Shown: positions 15,454-23,883 of the stretch, piece by piece
Layout of the letters: the number at the start of each line of letters is the position of its first letter
Position numbering within the stretch: position 1 is the first letter of the stretch
Source of the DNA: Rhodospirillaceae bacterium CCH5-H10
GTDB taxonomy: Bacteria > Pseudomonadota > Alphaproteobacteria > Reyranellales > Reyranellaceae
Reading direction: 5' to 3'
Length of the DNA: 36,951 nucleotides
Assembly: GCA_001557035.1 (NCBI GenBank)
Contig: LSKJ01000835.1
Coordinates: 1 to 36,951, forward strand
The notes under the pieces: model-generated
The model's database searches: none
Told to the model about the DNA's origin: nothing
What the model saw: the letters and a program-made list of their open reading frames with translations, nothing else
Made by a program: the position numbers and the translations under genes

Positions 15454-16197
15454 TCACATAGGCAAGTTTGCCGTTGCAGAGGCGTTGTTACGCCGCTTTC
15501 CGTAGTATCCCGCCAACCCCTCCAACGCCGCCGCGCCATCGCCCTTGAACGTCGGCCCGTGCATCAGCGCGATGGTCGTCGGCTTCAGCGCGGCCAGCCG
15601 GCGTAGCGTCGGCGCGGCCATCGGCGTCGGCGGCATGAACGGCAGGCGCTCGGCGACCGCGATGGCGGGGGCGACGATGTCGCTTTCGGTGGTGGGATCG
15701 GCGGGGCCGGTCTGGGTGAAGAGGTCGCTGCTGAACAGCGTGCCGGTCGTCTCCTCGTAGATCAGGCCGGCGTCCCAGTTGTGCGGCACGTGCGGCGTGT
15801 CGAGCCAGCGCACCCGCTTGCCGCCGAGGTCGAGCACCTCGTTGTCCGCGAGCGCGCGCGGCGGGCGGTCGGCCATGTCGGCGAGCCAGATGTTGCAGCC
15901 GAGCTGGCCGTGCGCGGGCACGGCGTTGGGCGCAGCGGCGAGCCACTGGTTCAGCGCGCCGCTTTCGTCGCCCTCGACATGGGAGCAGGTCGTCCAGCGC
16001 AGTTTGTCGAGCGGGATCACGGTCTTCACCGCCTCGACGATCAGCGGGAAGAGGCTGCGCTGGCCGTAGTGGAAGAGCAGCGGCTCGTCGGCGTCGATCA
16101 GGAACTGGTTGAAGGTGAAGCCGGTCGGTCCGACGTTGGGCACGAAGGTCGAGAGCCGGTAGATGCTCGGTGCGATCTCGGCGACGGTGGTTTTCAT
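15454..16197 (-). CDS. Metallo-beta-lactamase-fold protein (oxygen-binding diiron/ODP-like)
   Basis: 247 aa. CSHVEGDESGALNQW gives the H-x-E-x-D metal motif (His73, Glu75, Asp77) seen in flavodiiron-type and ODP-type MBL proteins rather than the HxHxDH of hydrolases. Further ligands are probably His139 (TPHVPHNWD), Asp158 (SSDLFTQ) and the His of LMHGPTFKGDG. There is no flavodoxin domain. It may handle O2, NO or be a hydrolase. The start at 16197 has GGAG upstream; an extension to 16260 is rejected. The last residues (NNASATANLPM) are encoded by AT-richer DNA beside the AlbA_2 insert. Confidence 0.88.
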   Translation of the reverse strand: MKTTVAEIAPSIYRLSTFVPNVGPTGFTFNQFLIDADEPLLFHYGQRSLFPLIVEAVKTVIPLDKLRWTTCSHVEGDESGALNQWLAAAPNAVPAHGQLGCNIWLADMADRPPRALADNEVLDLGGKRVRWLDTPHVPHNWDAGLIYEETTGTLFSSDLFTQTGPADPTTESDIVAPAIAVAERLPFMPPTPMAAPTLRRLAALKPTTIALMHGPTFKGDGAAALEGLAGYYGKRRNNASATANLPM

Positions 16198-16299
16198 CGC
16201 GGTCTCCTTGAGGGCCGAGCGAAGCTCAGCCCGTTGAGCGACAGGACATTGCCTTGGCAATGTCCGAGAGCGTCGAAGGAAGAGAGGCCACGGTGGCTC

Positions 16300-16352
16300 T
16301 GACCCCTCCGTCGCGTATGACGCGACACCTCCCCCTTTGAAGGGGGAGGTGC
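16300..16352. repeat. Palindromic repeat family E, copy E1 (short)
   Basis: GACCCCTCCGTCGCG, then CGCGACACCTCCCCC and a perfect hairpin CACCTCCCCC-TTTGAA-GGGGGAGGTG at 16326-16351. The opening GACCCCTCCGTCG recurs in copy E2 (26665 on). It lies 3' of the BNR-repeat gene and upstream of the MBL gene; the strong stem could end transcription. Confidence 0.85.
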
Positions 16353-16359
16353 ATGATTC

Positions 16360-17328
16360 CTACGGCAGCGGTTGCCAGATCGTGCTGCGGACCTCGCCGA
16401 ATTCGCGCGGGAGCTTGGTCCAGGTGTCGCCGCCGTCGGTCGAGCGGAAGAGCTGGCCGAGGTTGGAGCAGACGAAGATCAGCTTCGGGTTCGCGGGATG
16501 CGTCGCCACCGTCCACGGCGTCGAGTTGAGTTCGCCCGGCAGGTGGGCGTCCGTCCAGTTGGCGCCATGGTCGCTGCTGCGCAGCAGCCGGCCGGTCGAG
16601 CCCGGCGGGCCGTTGCCGTTGGTCAGGAACACCGTCGCGTCGCCGTCGGCGCGGGGCACGATGGTGCGGGTGTACTGCCAGGGCGAATCGAGTTCCTGGA
16701 AGGCGAAGGTCTCGCCATTGTCGCGGCTGACGTTCAGGCCGCGGTTGGTCGTGGCGTAGACCAGCTTGCTGCCATTGCGGATGACCGCGAGGCCGTGGAT
16801 GTCCTCGGAGTTGATGCCCTGGCCCACCTTCTTCCAGGTGCGGCCGCGATCGGTCGAGCGGTGCACGCCGTCGATCTCGACGCCGGCCCACAGCGTGTCC
16901 CTGTCGACCGGATCGAACAGGATCTGCGTCACGCGGGGCTTGCCCACGAAGATGCAGGCGTCGGCGAACGAGCCCTGCGCGGGGGTGAAGCTCCTGCCGC
17001 CGTCGGTAGAGACGAAGATGTGCGCGGGCTGGGTGCCGACCACGATCGTGTCGGGATCGTCCGGCGCCTGCGCCATCGCCCAGATGTCGTAGTCGTCGAG
17101 CACCGACGGCAGGTGCGTCCATTTCTGGTCGCCCTCGTTCCACCGGTAGAGGCCGGAATCGGTGCCGGCGAGCACTTCGCCCGGCCGCTTGGGATGCGCC
17201 GACAGCGCCCAGACGCGCGCCTCGAGATAGAGGCCGGATTCGATGTAGGGCCGGATCCAGGTCTCGCCGTCGTCGCGGCTGAACCACACGGACATGCCGG
17301 CGGTGCCGACGCAGAGCAGGTTGGGCAT
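16360..17328 (-). CDS. BNR/sialidase-like beta-propeller protein
   Basis: 322 aa built from repeated Asp-box (S-x-D-x-G-x-T-W) blades: SRDDGETW, STDGGRSF, STDRGRTW, SRDNGETF, SSDHGANW and STDGGDTW, spaced about 45-60 residues apart, so a six- or seven-bladed propeller of the BNR/VPS10-like class. There is no signal peptide, so it is probably cytoplasmic, and no sialidase catalytic residues were recognised. The start at 17328 is fixed by a strong GGAGG site upstream. Function unknown; related proteins are sometimes called glycosyl hydrolases, which I would not claim. Confidence 0.88.
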   Translation of the reverse strand: MPNLLCVGTAGMSVWFSRDDGETWIRPYIESGLYLEARVWALSAHPKRPGEVLAGTDSGLYRWNEGDQKWTHLPSVLDDYDIWAMAQAPDDPDTIVVGTQPAHIFVSTDGGRSFTPAQGSFADACIFVGKPRVTQILFDPVDRDTLWAGVEIDGVHRSTDRGRTWKKVGQGINSEDIHGLAVIRNGSKLVYATTNRGLNVSRDNGETFAFQELDSPWQYTRTIVPRADGDATVFLTNGNGPPGSTGRLLRSSDHGANWTDAHLPGELNSTPWTVATHPANPKLIFVCSNLGQLFRSTDGGDTWTKLPREFGEVRSTIWQPLP

Positions 17329-17379
17329 TCGAGTCCTCCGTTCGGGCGCCCTCTTTGGGTGGGGCTGCCGAGTATGACT

Positions 17380-17502
17380 AAGGGTCCCTCGCTGCGCTCG
17401 GGATGACAATGGTGTTGAGGTTGGCGCTGTGCGTCGACACAAAAATCGCTGTCATCGCGGGCGGGGTAACCCCCGCCCTGGAGCGCAGGCGAGGGACCTT
17501 TG
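17380..17502. repeat. Composite palindromic repeat family B, copy B3 (altered right arm)
   Basis: The left arm (AGGGTCCCTCGCTGCGC from 17380) and core (TTGAGGTTGGCGCTGTGCG) match the other B copies, but the right arm is expanded. After GTCATCGCGG it contains a further palindrome, GGCGGGGTAACCCCCGCC, before rejoining GGCGAGGGACCTTTGC. It sits upstream of the divergent BNR gene and TRAP operon. Confidence 0.88.
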
Positions 17503-17613
17503 CCGGACGCCCATTGGAAGCCCCGGACCGTGCCCTTGCCAACCCGGGACGATTGACCGACAGTCACGCCAACTGCGCCACGGGGTTACAGGCGCGGAAC
17601 AGGGAGCTTTTAG

Positions 17614-18684
17614 ATGAAATTCACCGCACTTCTCGGAATGGCGGCGGCGTTCGCCGTCGCGGGCGGCAGCATCGCCGCCGCCCAGACGCCGGCACCGGCG
17701 CAGCTCGACACCAAGAAGTTCAACGTGATCGGCACGTGGAACTTCCTCAACATCAACAAGAAGGTCGAACAGCCGTTCTGGAGCGAGCAGCTCGGCGCGG
17801 CCTCGGGCGGCAAGCTGACCGGCAACATCAAGTCGATCACCGAGCTCAACCTCAAGGGCACCGAGGTGCTGCGCCTGCTGAAGACCGGCGTCTATGACGT
17901 GGCGCATGCGCTGCCGATCTACGTCGACGACGGCGCCGCCATCTTCGAGGGATCGGACCTGTCGGGCGTGGCGCAGAGCGTCGCCCAGCAGCGCGAGATC
18001 CTGAGCGCCTGGATGCCCGAGATGCAGAAGGTGATGCGCGAGAAGTTCGGCTCGATGATCGTGTCGACCTTCGCCTTCCCGCAGCAGGTGTTCTTCTGCC
18101 GCGACGAGATTTCCAGCCTGGCCGACATCAAGGGCAAGAAGGTGCGCGTGCAGGGCGTCTCGCAGTCCGACCTGGTCAAGGCGCTGGGCGGCTCGGCGGT
18201 CACCATCCCGTTCGGTGAGGTCGTGCCGGCGCTGGAGAAGGGCGTCGTGGACTGCGGCATCACCGGCACCTTGCCGGGCTACCAGGCGAAGTGGCCGGAA
18301 GTGGTGAAGAGCGTCGTCGACGTGTCGCTGGGCTACACCGCGGGCTTCGTCTCCGTGAACCTCAACAGCTGGAACAAGCTCTCCAAGCCGACCCAGGAGT
18401 TCATGACGGGCCAGTTCAAGAAGCTCGAAGAGGCCGCCTGGGCCAGCGTCGAGGCCGATACCAAGGAAGGCATCGCCTGCGACACCGGCAACGGCCCGTG
18501 CTCGGTCGGCCCGCCGGCCAAGCTGAAGCTGGTGATGCCGACGGACGCCGACCGCGCCCTGGTCAAGAAGGCGCTGAACGACGTCGTGCTGCCCGAATGG
18601 GCCAAGCGCTGCGGCGCGGAGTGCGCGGCCAAGTGGACCGAGATGGTCGGCAAGCGCTACGGCCTCGTCGCCAAGGCGAACTGA
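17614..18684 (+). CDS. TRAP transporter solute-binding protein (DctP family)
   Basis: 356 aa. Signal peptide at 1-23 (MKFTALLGMAAAFAVAGGSIAAAQ), then a type II periplasmic binding fold. KGKKVRVQG near 185-193 carries the conserved Arg that binds a substrate carboxylate in DctP proteins. So the ligand is probably an organic acid, but which one is unknown. AGGGAG (17601-17606) precedes the ATG. First gene of a dctPQM operon; TTGACC at 17553 might be a -35 but no matching -10 is evident. Confidence 0.93.
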   Translation: MKFTALLGMAAAFAVAGGSIAAAQTPAPAQLDTKKFNVIGTWNFLNINKKVEQPFWSEQLGAASGGKLTGNIKSITELNLKGTEVLRLLKTGVYDVAHALPIYVDDGAAIFEGSDLSGVAQSVAQQREILSAWMPEMQKVMREKFGSMIVSTFAFPQQVFFCRDEISSLADIKGKKVRVQGVSQSDLVKALGGSAVTIPFGEVVPALEKGVVDCGITGTLPGYQAKWPEVVKSVVDVSLGYTAGFVSVNLNSWNKLSKPTQEFMTGQFKKLEEAAWASVEADTKEGIACDTGNGPCSVGPPAKLKLVMPTDADRALVKKALNDVVLPEWAKRCGAECAAKWTEMVGKRYGLVAKAN

Positions 18685-18722
18685 GCCTCGGCTCGCCGCG
18701 GCCCTTCGGAGGAGGGGGACAG

Positions 18723-19322
18723 ATGGACCGTCTGTGGCGCGGCGCCTCGGCCGCCGCTCTGTGGGGCGCGTGGGCCGGTGGCGCCATGATCCTCCTGGCG
18801 GCCGTCGTGGTGACGGTGGAGGTGATCAGCCGCAAGCTGCTCGCCTTCGCCTTCTCCGGCTCCGACGAGATCGCGGCCTATCTCTTCGCGGTCGGCACCT
18901 CGTGGTCGCTGGCCCATGTGCTGGTGACGCGGGGCCACGTTCGCATCGACGTGCTCTATGGCCAGCTCGGGCCGCGGGTCCGGGCGGCCTTCGACCTGCT
19001 CGCGATCGTGGGTCTCGCGATCCTCGTCCTGGCCATCGTGGACCGCGCCGGGGAGATCTTCCTCGACAACCTGACCGGCGGAAACCGCTCCAACACGCCG
19101 CTGCGCATCCCGCTCGCCTGGCCGCAGGCGCCGTGGTTCGCGGGCTTCGTTCTGTTCCTGATCGTCACCGTGCTGGCCTTCCTGCGCAGCCTGATGGCGC
19201 TGGTGCGCGGAGACCATGCGACGGTCGCCGCGACCATCGGCGTGCCGTCGCAGGACGAGGAAGTCAAGGGCGAGCTGGGATCGCTGGGCATCGGATCGCC
19301 GGACACGGCGGGCAAGAGGTAG
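18723..19322 (+). CDS. TRAP transporter small membrane subunit (DctQ)
   Basis: 199 aa with four membrane segments (about 14-35, 45-65, 88-108, 138-160). EVISRKLLAFAFSGSDEIAAYLFAVG-type spacing and HVRIDVLYG are typical of DctQ, which pairs with the large subunit to form the Na+-driven permease. Starts 38 nt after the binding-protein gene with GGAGG upstream. The C-terminal 40 residues are a soluble acidic tail. Confidence 0.9.
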   Translation: MDRLWRGASAAALWGAWAGGAMILLAAVVVTVEVISRKLLAFAFSGSDEIAAYLFAVGTSWSLAHVLVTRGHVRIDVLYGQLGPRVRAAFDLLAIVGLAILVLAIVDRAGEIFLDNLTGGNRSNTPLRIPLAWPQAPWFAGFVLFLIVTVLAFLRSLMALVRGDHATVAATIGVPSQDEEVKGELGSLGIGSPDTAGKR

Positions 19323-19324
19323 AC

Positions 19325-20617
19325 ATGCTCGGCACCGCGCTCCTTCTTCTCGTCGCCCTGCTGGCCGTCAGCGTCCCGGTCGCCGCCGTCATGGGCGTGC
19401 TGGGCCTGGCGCTCAACCAGTTCTTCTCGTCCATCCCGCTCTACCTCGCGATGGGCGACATCGTCTGGAACGCCAGCTCCGAATACATCCTGATCGCCAT
19501 CCCGATGTTCGTGATGCTGGGCGAGATCCTGCTGCGGTCGGGCATCGCCCATCGCGTCTATGCCGCGATCGCGACCTGGCTCTCCTGGCTGCCGGGCGGG
19601 CTGATGCACGCCAACATCGGCACCTGCGCCATGTTCGCGGCGACCTCGGGCTCGAGCGTCGCCACCGCCGCCACGGTCGGCGTCGTGGCCCTGCCGCAGG
19701 TCAAGATCCGCCGCTACGACGAATCCCTGTTCCTCGGCACGCTGGCGGCCGGCGGCACGCTCGGCATCCTCATTCCGCCGTCGATCAACTTCATCCTCTA
19801 CGGGCTGCTGACCCAGACGTCCGTGCCGCGACTCTATCTGGCGGGGATGATCCCGGGCCTGCTGCTCACCGCCTTCTTCATGGCCATCGTCCTGATCTAC
19901 TGCCTGGTCTCGCCCGCCAAGGGCGGAACGCGGGTCGAGAGCAGCTGGCGCGACCGGCTGCGCAGCCTGAAGGATCTCGTCGCGCCGCTGTTCATCTTCG
20001 GCGTCGTCGTGGGTTCGATCTATGCCGGCTGGGCGACGCCCACGGAAGCGGCGTCGATGGGCGTCTTCGCGGCCCTGGTGCTGGCCGCCTGGGAGCGCGC
20101 GCTCTCCTGGCCGATGATGAAGGCGGTATTCGAGGGCACGATGCGGACGACGGCGATGATCATGCTGATCATCATCGCCGCGCAGTTCCTGAACTTCGTG
20201 CTGGCCAACATCGGCGTCACCGACGGCGTCGCCAAGGCGATCGAGGCGCTGGGGCTGGGCAAGGTCGGCACGATGCTCCTGCTGATCGTGTTCTACCTGA
20301 TCCTCGGCTGCTTCATGGAGACGATCTCCATGATGATCCTCACGACGCCGTTCGTGTTCCCCATCGTGGTCGGGCTGGGCTGGGATCCGATCTGGTGGGG
20401 AATCGTGCTGACGATCCTGATCGAGGCGGCGCTGGTGACGCCACCGGTCGGCCTCAACCTCTACGTCGTGCAGAGCCTGCGAACGACCGGCGCCATCGCC
20501 GACGTGATCCGCGGCGCCCTGCCGTTCGTGGCGGCGATGCTGGGCCTGATCCTGCTGCTCATGGCCTTCCCCGACATCGCGCTCGGCCTGCCGCGCTGGG
20601 TGATGGGCGGCAGTTAG
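19325..20617 (+). CDS. TRAP transporter large permease subunit (DctM)
   Basis: 430 aa, hydrophobic throughout, 11-12 membrane segments. The helix-hairpin and Na+-site stretches of the family are visible: FAATSGSSVATAATVG, GTLAAGGTLGILIPPSIN and TPFVFPIVVGLGWDPIWWGI, with VTPPVGLNLYV near the C-terminus. Starts 2 nt after dctQ stops, so translation is probably coupled. Together with the binding protein and DctQ it imports an unidentified carboxylate. Confidence 0.95.
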   Translation: MLGTALLLLVALLAVSVPVAAVMGVLGLALNQFFSSIPLYLAMGDIVWNASSEYILIAIPMFVMLGEILLRSGIAHRVYAAIATWLSWLPGGLMHANIGTCAMFAATSGSSVATAATVGVVALPQVKIRRYDESLFLGTLAAGGTLGILIPPSINFILYGLLTQTSVPRLYLAGMIPGLLLTAFFMAIVLIYCLVSPAKGGTRVESSWRDRLRSLKDLVAPLFIFGVVVGSIYAGWATPTEAASMGVFAALVLAAWERALSWPMMKAVFEGTMRTTAMIMLIIIAAQFLNFVLANIGVTDGVAKAIEALGLGKVGTMLLLIVFYLILGCFMETISMMILTTPFVFPIVVGLGWDPIWWGIVLTILIEAALVTPPVGLNLYVVQSLRTTGAIADVIRGALPFVAAMLGLILLLMAFPDIALGLPRWVMGGS

Positions 20618-20627
20618 CTCATGCATT

Positions 20628-20727
20628 AAAGGTCCCTCGCTGCGCTCGGGATGACAATGGTGCTGAGGTTGGCGCGGTGCGCCAGTTCAGAAAAAATTGT
20701 CATCCCGAGCGCAGCGAGGGACCTTTC
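20628..20727. repeat. Composite palindromic repeat family B, copy B4
   Basis: The left arm AAAGGTCCCTCGCTGCGC begins at 20628 and the right arm ends GCAGCGAGGGACCTTT at 20727; the arms pair almost perfectly over 30 bp. The core is TGAGGTTGGCGCGGTGCGCC. It fills the space between the converging dctM and alpha/beta hydrolase stops, where it could terminate both. Confidence 0.95.
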
Positions 20728-20729
20728 GC

Positions 20730-21617
20730 TTACGGCTTCAGCACCTCGACGAGCTTCGCGTTGAACGCATCGGCCGCCTCGTAGGCCACCCAATGTCCCG
20801 CACCGGGAATGACGTTCATCTCGAAGTCGGGCTGCAGCGCGCGGAAGAGGTCGATGCGCTCCTGGATGTGCGGGTAGGTTGTCGAATCGAACTCGCCCCA
20901 GATGCCGGTGAGCGGCGTGTTCACGCGCGGCAGCACTTCGCTGAGCTTGAAGGCCTGGCCCATGATGCGGCTGCGCGTCCTGGCGCGCGTTGTGTTCAGG
21001 ATCTGCATGTGGATCGCGATGCCGTCGACGGTCTTCGGGTCGTGCAGCATCAGGATCTCGAGATTGCGCCGCGCCTCGGCCGCCAGGGTCTCGGCCGGCA
21101 TCTCGGGCAGAAGCTTGTGTAGCTTCGGGCCGGGCTTGCGCGTGGCCTTGAGGCCGCCGGCGCCGACCAGCGCGATGCGGCGGATGCGATCCTCGAACAG
21201 GGTGGCGATGTGGCCGGAGACCATGCCGCCGAACGAGAATCCCGCGATGGCGAATCGCTCGTCCTTCGGCAGCAATTCCTTCATCGCCGCCTCGACGCAG
21301 TGCGTCACCGACCAGATGTCGTTCACGTCGTCGGGCGGGTCGCTGTCGCCGAGACCGGGGAGATCGGCGGCGTAGACGGTGAAATGCTCGGAGAGCGGCA
21401 GGACGTTGCGGATCCAGTGGATCCAGGAGCCCGAGCCACCGTGGAACAGCAGCAGGATCGGCTTGCCGGAGTCGGCGCCGAAGACGTGCCACATCATCTT
21501 CCCCCCATTGCCCATGGGGACGCGCACGATCTGCGACCGGTTGGCGACCTCTTCGATATGTTCCGCGGCGCTGCGGCCGTCCGGCATCTTCGGGACGGCG
21601 GAAAAATCGAGGCTCAT
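20730..21617 (-). CDS. Alpha/beta hydrolase
   Basis: 295 aa. HG (59-60) oxyanion motif, nucleophile Ser128 in AGFSFGGM, acid Asp in GEFDSTTY and catalytic His in GAGHWVAYE complete the triad. The small size and DLPGLGDSDPP loop resemble meta-cleavage product hydrolases and related esterases. The start codon overlaps the stop of the upstream serine hydrolase gene in an ATGA, so the pair is translationally coupled. Confidence 0.92.
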   Translation of the reverse strand: MSLDFSAVPKMPDGRSAAEHIEEVANRSQIVRVPMGNGGKMMWHVFGADSGKPILLLFHGGSGSWIHWIRNVLPLSEHFTVYAADLPGLGDSDPPDDVNDIWSVTHCVEAAMKELLPKDERFAIAGFSFGGMVSGHIATLFEDRIRRIALVGAGGLKATRKPGPKLHKLLPEMPAETLAAEARRNLEILMLHDPKTVDGIAIHMQILNTTRARTRSRIMGQAFKLSEVLPRVNTPLTGIWGEFDSTTYPHIQERIDLFRALQPDFEMNVIPGAGHWVAYEAADAFNAKLVEVLKP

Positions 21618-22669
21618 GCCTTGATCGCCCCCAGCAGGCGCTCGACGAACGCGGGCGCCTTCTTGCGGTCGATCCAGCGCAGCACGGTGACCAGGTCGTT
21701 GTCGGGATCGATCCAGACGATGTGGCTGCCCCAGCCCAGCGCGAAGTAGCTGCGCTCCGAGGCGGCGGCGAACTGGCGCCGGTCGGTGTTGAGCCACCAC
21801 ATCAGCCCGTAGAAGGGCGCGACCGGGCAGGGCTTCACCAGCTCGTCGGTCCAGCCCTTGGGCAGGATCTGCTTTCCGTCCCACACGCCGCCCTGCGCGA
21901 CGAGCCGGCCCATCAGCGAGAGGTCGCGCGCCGAGATCACGATGCCGCCACCCCAGTGGCCGCCGCCCGGCACCGACAGCATCGGCTTGCCGTCGATCGT
22001 GTCGAAGGAATTGCGGTAGCCGTCCCACTTCCAGGTCTGCGAGCCGCCGATCGGATCCATGATGCGTCGCTTCAGCACCTGCGGCAGCGGCTCCTTGAAG
22101 ACCTGCAGCAGCGAGCGCGAGAGCCGGTTCACCCTCACGTCGTTGTACTCGTAGAAGCTGCCCGGCTTCTTCATCGCGCGCCGCGTGCCCTTGGGCGCAT
22201 CGGCCACGGCGACGCCGACCACGCGATTGTGATCGATGCGGTCTTCCTTGCCGAAGACGCTGCCCGACCATTCGCTGGTCTGCGTCAGCAGGTGGCGCCA
22301 GGTGATGTCGCGGTTCTGCTCGCTCGTGAACCCGTCGTCGAGCGCATAGGCCGCGACCTTGTCGTCGAGGCTTTTGATCAGCCCGTCGCCCAGCGCCAGG
22401 CCGGCGAGGAGGGCCAGGTAGCTCTTGGCGACGCTGAAGGTCATGTCGGCGCGGTCGACATCGCCCCATTCGGCGAGCTTCTGGCCGCCGCGATAGACGA
22501 TACCCGAGGGGCCGCCGCGCGGCGTCACCGGGCCCAGCACCTCGTTGTCGGGCGCCTTCTCCCCGGAATCGTAGGTCATCACGAACTGCCCGTCGGGCAT
22601 GTACATGCTGGCCGGCCACTTGGATTCGGCGGCCAGGGCGAAGGAGATGGCGTCGTTCAGGTCGTTCAT
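21614..22669 (-). CDS. Serine hydrolase (beta-lactamase/CubicO family)
   Basis: 351 aa. Penicillin-binding fold with S-x-x-K at Ser79-Lys82 (FSVAKSY) and a Tyr175-Asn-Asp in place of Y-x-N. GGGHWGGG near 238-245 fits the third motif region. There is no signal peptide, so a cytoplasmic esterase or amidase is more likely than a beta-lactamase. Start uncertain: Met at 22669 or 22684, neither with a strong ribosome site. Coupled by ATGA to the alpha/beta hydrolase, so the two probably act on related esters or lactones. Divergent from pyrC 51 nt away. Confidence 0.87.
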   Translation of the reverse strand: MNDLNDAISFALAAESKWPASMYMPDGQFVMTYDSGEKAPDNEVLGPVTPRGGPSGIVYRGGQKLAEWGDVDRADMTFSVAKSYLALLAGLALGDGLIKSLDDKVAAYALDDGFTSEQNRDITWRHLLTQTSEWSGSVFGKEDRIDHNRVVGVAVADAPKGTRRAMKKPGSFYEYNDVRVNRLSRSLLQVFKEPLPQVLKRRIMDPIGGSQTWKWDGYRNSFDTIDGKPMLSVPGGGHWGGGIVISARDLSLMGRLVAQGGVWDGKQILPKGWTDELVKPCPVAPFYGLMWWLNTDRRQFAAASERSYFALGWGSHIVWIDPDNDLVTVLRWIDRKKAPAFVERLLGAIKA

Positions 22670-22720
22670 GCCCGCAATCAACATTGGAGCCCGTCCGGGA
22701 GCAAGCGTAGAAAGTGCATC

Positions 22721-23776
22721 ATGGCCACCGCAAATCCGCTCCCCGCCTCGATCACCATCCGCCGTCCCGACGACTGGCACGTCCACCTGCGCGACGGCGT
22801 CATGCTGGCGGCCTGCGCCGTGCACACCGCCCGCCAGTTCGGTCGCGCCATCATTATGCCGAACCTCGTGCCGCCGGTGACGAAAGTCGCCGAGGCCAGC
22901 GCCTATCGCGAGCGCATCCGCGCCGCGGTGCCGAAGGACCTGAACTTCGAGCCGCTGATGACCTGCTACCTGACCGACGGCGCCGACCCGGCCGAGCTGA
23001 CGCGCGGCAAGGAAGAAGGCGTGTGGGTCGCGGCCAAGCTCTATCCGGCGCATGCCACCACCAACTCCGCGCACGGCGTGACCTCGATGGACCGCGTCGC
23101 GAAAGGGCTGGAGGCCATGGAGAAGGCCGGCATGCCGCTCCTGGTCCATGGCGAGGTGACCGATCCCGAGGTCGACATCTTCGACCGCGAGGCGGTGTTT
23201 CTCGACAAGGTGCTGGCGCCGCTGCTGAAGCGTCACGCCGGACTCAAGATCGTGCTGGAGCACATCACGACCCGCGAGGGCGTGGCCTTCGTCGAGGCCA
23301 ACCCGGGACGCATGGGCGGCACGATCACGCCGCATCACCTCAGCTACAACCGCAATGCGCTGTTCAAGGGCGGCATCCGTCCGCACTTCTATTGCCTGCC
23401 GATCGCCAAGCGCGAGGAGCATCGTCTCGCTCTGCGGAGGGCGGCGACCTCGGGCGGCACGCAATTCTTCCTCGGCACCGACACCGCGCCGCACACGACC
23501 GACACCAAGGAATGCGCCTGCGGCTGCGCCGGCGTGTTCAACGCGCCGGTCGCGATGCAGGTTTATACGCAGGTCTTCGCCGAGGAGGGCGCGCTCGCCC
23601 ATCTCGAAGCCTTCGCCTCGCTGAACGGCCCGCGCTTCTACGGCCTGCCGCCAAACGAGGAGCGCGTCACCCTGCACGCCCGCCCGCTCGACATCCCCGA
23701 TATCGTGGCCGTACCGGGCGGCGGAAAAGACATCACCGTCTTCCGCCCCGACACGCCGGTGGACTGGAGCTTTTGA
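22721..23776 (+). CDS. pyrC: Dihydroorotase (class II, PyrC)
   Basis: 351 aa. Converts N-carbamoyl-aspartate to dihydroorotate in pyrimidine synthesis. All zinc ligands are visible: His20 and His22 (DDWHVHLRD), carboxylated Lys106 (VAAKLYPAHATTNS), His143 (LVHGE), His181 (EHITT) and catalytic Asp254 (GTDTAPH). Full length for the compact E. coli-type enzyme. Alone on its strand, followed by a family A repeat. The ATG at 22721 has only a weak upstream ribosome site. Confidence 0.97.
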   Translation: MATANPLPASITIRRPDDWHVHLRDGVMLAACAVHTARQFGRAIIMPNLVPPVTKVAEASAYRERIRAAVPKDLNFEPLMTCYLTDGADPAELTRGKEEGVWVAAKLYPAHATTNSAHGVTSMDRVAKGLEAMEKAGMPLLVHGEVTDPEVDIFDREAVFLDKVLAPLLKRHAGLKIVLEHITTREGVAFVEANPGRMGGTITPHHLSYNRNALFKGGIRPHFYCLPIAKREEHRLALRRAATSGGTQFFLGTDTAPHTTDTKECACGCAGVFNAPVAMQVYTQVFAEEGALAHLEAFASLNGPRFYGLPPNEERVTLHARPLDIPDIVAVPGGGKDITVFRPDTPVDWSF

Positions 23777-23781
23777 TCATC

Positions 23782-23841
23782 GGAGCGCGCCACTCCAGTG
23801 GCGCAATCATGCTCATGAGCGCCACTGGAGTGGCGCGCTCC
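23782..23841. repeat. Palindromic repeat family A, copy A3
   Basis: The left arm (23782-23804) keeps 23 of the 27 bases and the right arm (23815-23841) all 27; the spacer is short (10 bp). It lies between pyrC and the NUDIX gene, both rightward, 6 nt past the pyrC stop. Confidence 0.93.
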
Positions 23842-23883
23842 ATTGAGGGAAATCCCACTCAAAGATCGCTCGCGTTCGACTGA

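Noticed and set aside
17553..17581. Promoter for the TRAP operon with TTGACC as -35
   Set aside because: No acceptable -10 at 16-18 nt downstream.
6980..20727. CRISPR array or insertion sequence explanation for the repeats
   Set aside because: Repeats are kilobases apart, palindromic, without regular spacers, and no transposase or cas gene is present.
21614..22669. Antibiotic-resistance beta-lactamase
   Set aside because: No signal peptide, Y-N-D instead of Y-x-N, and coupling to an alpha/beta hydrolase favour a metabolic esterase.
22670..23677. N-terminal extension of the serine hydrolase antisense to pyrC
   Set aside because: All dihydroorotase ligands are coded on the plus strand; the extension has no homology signals.
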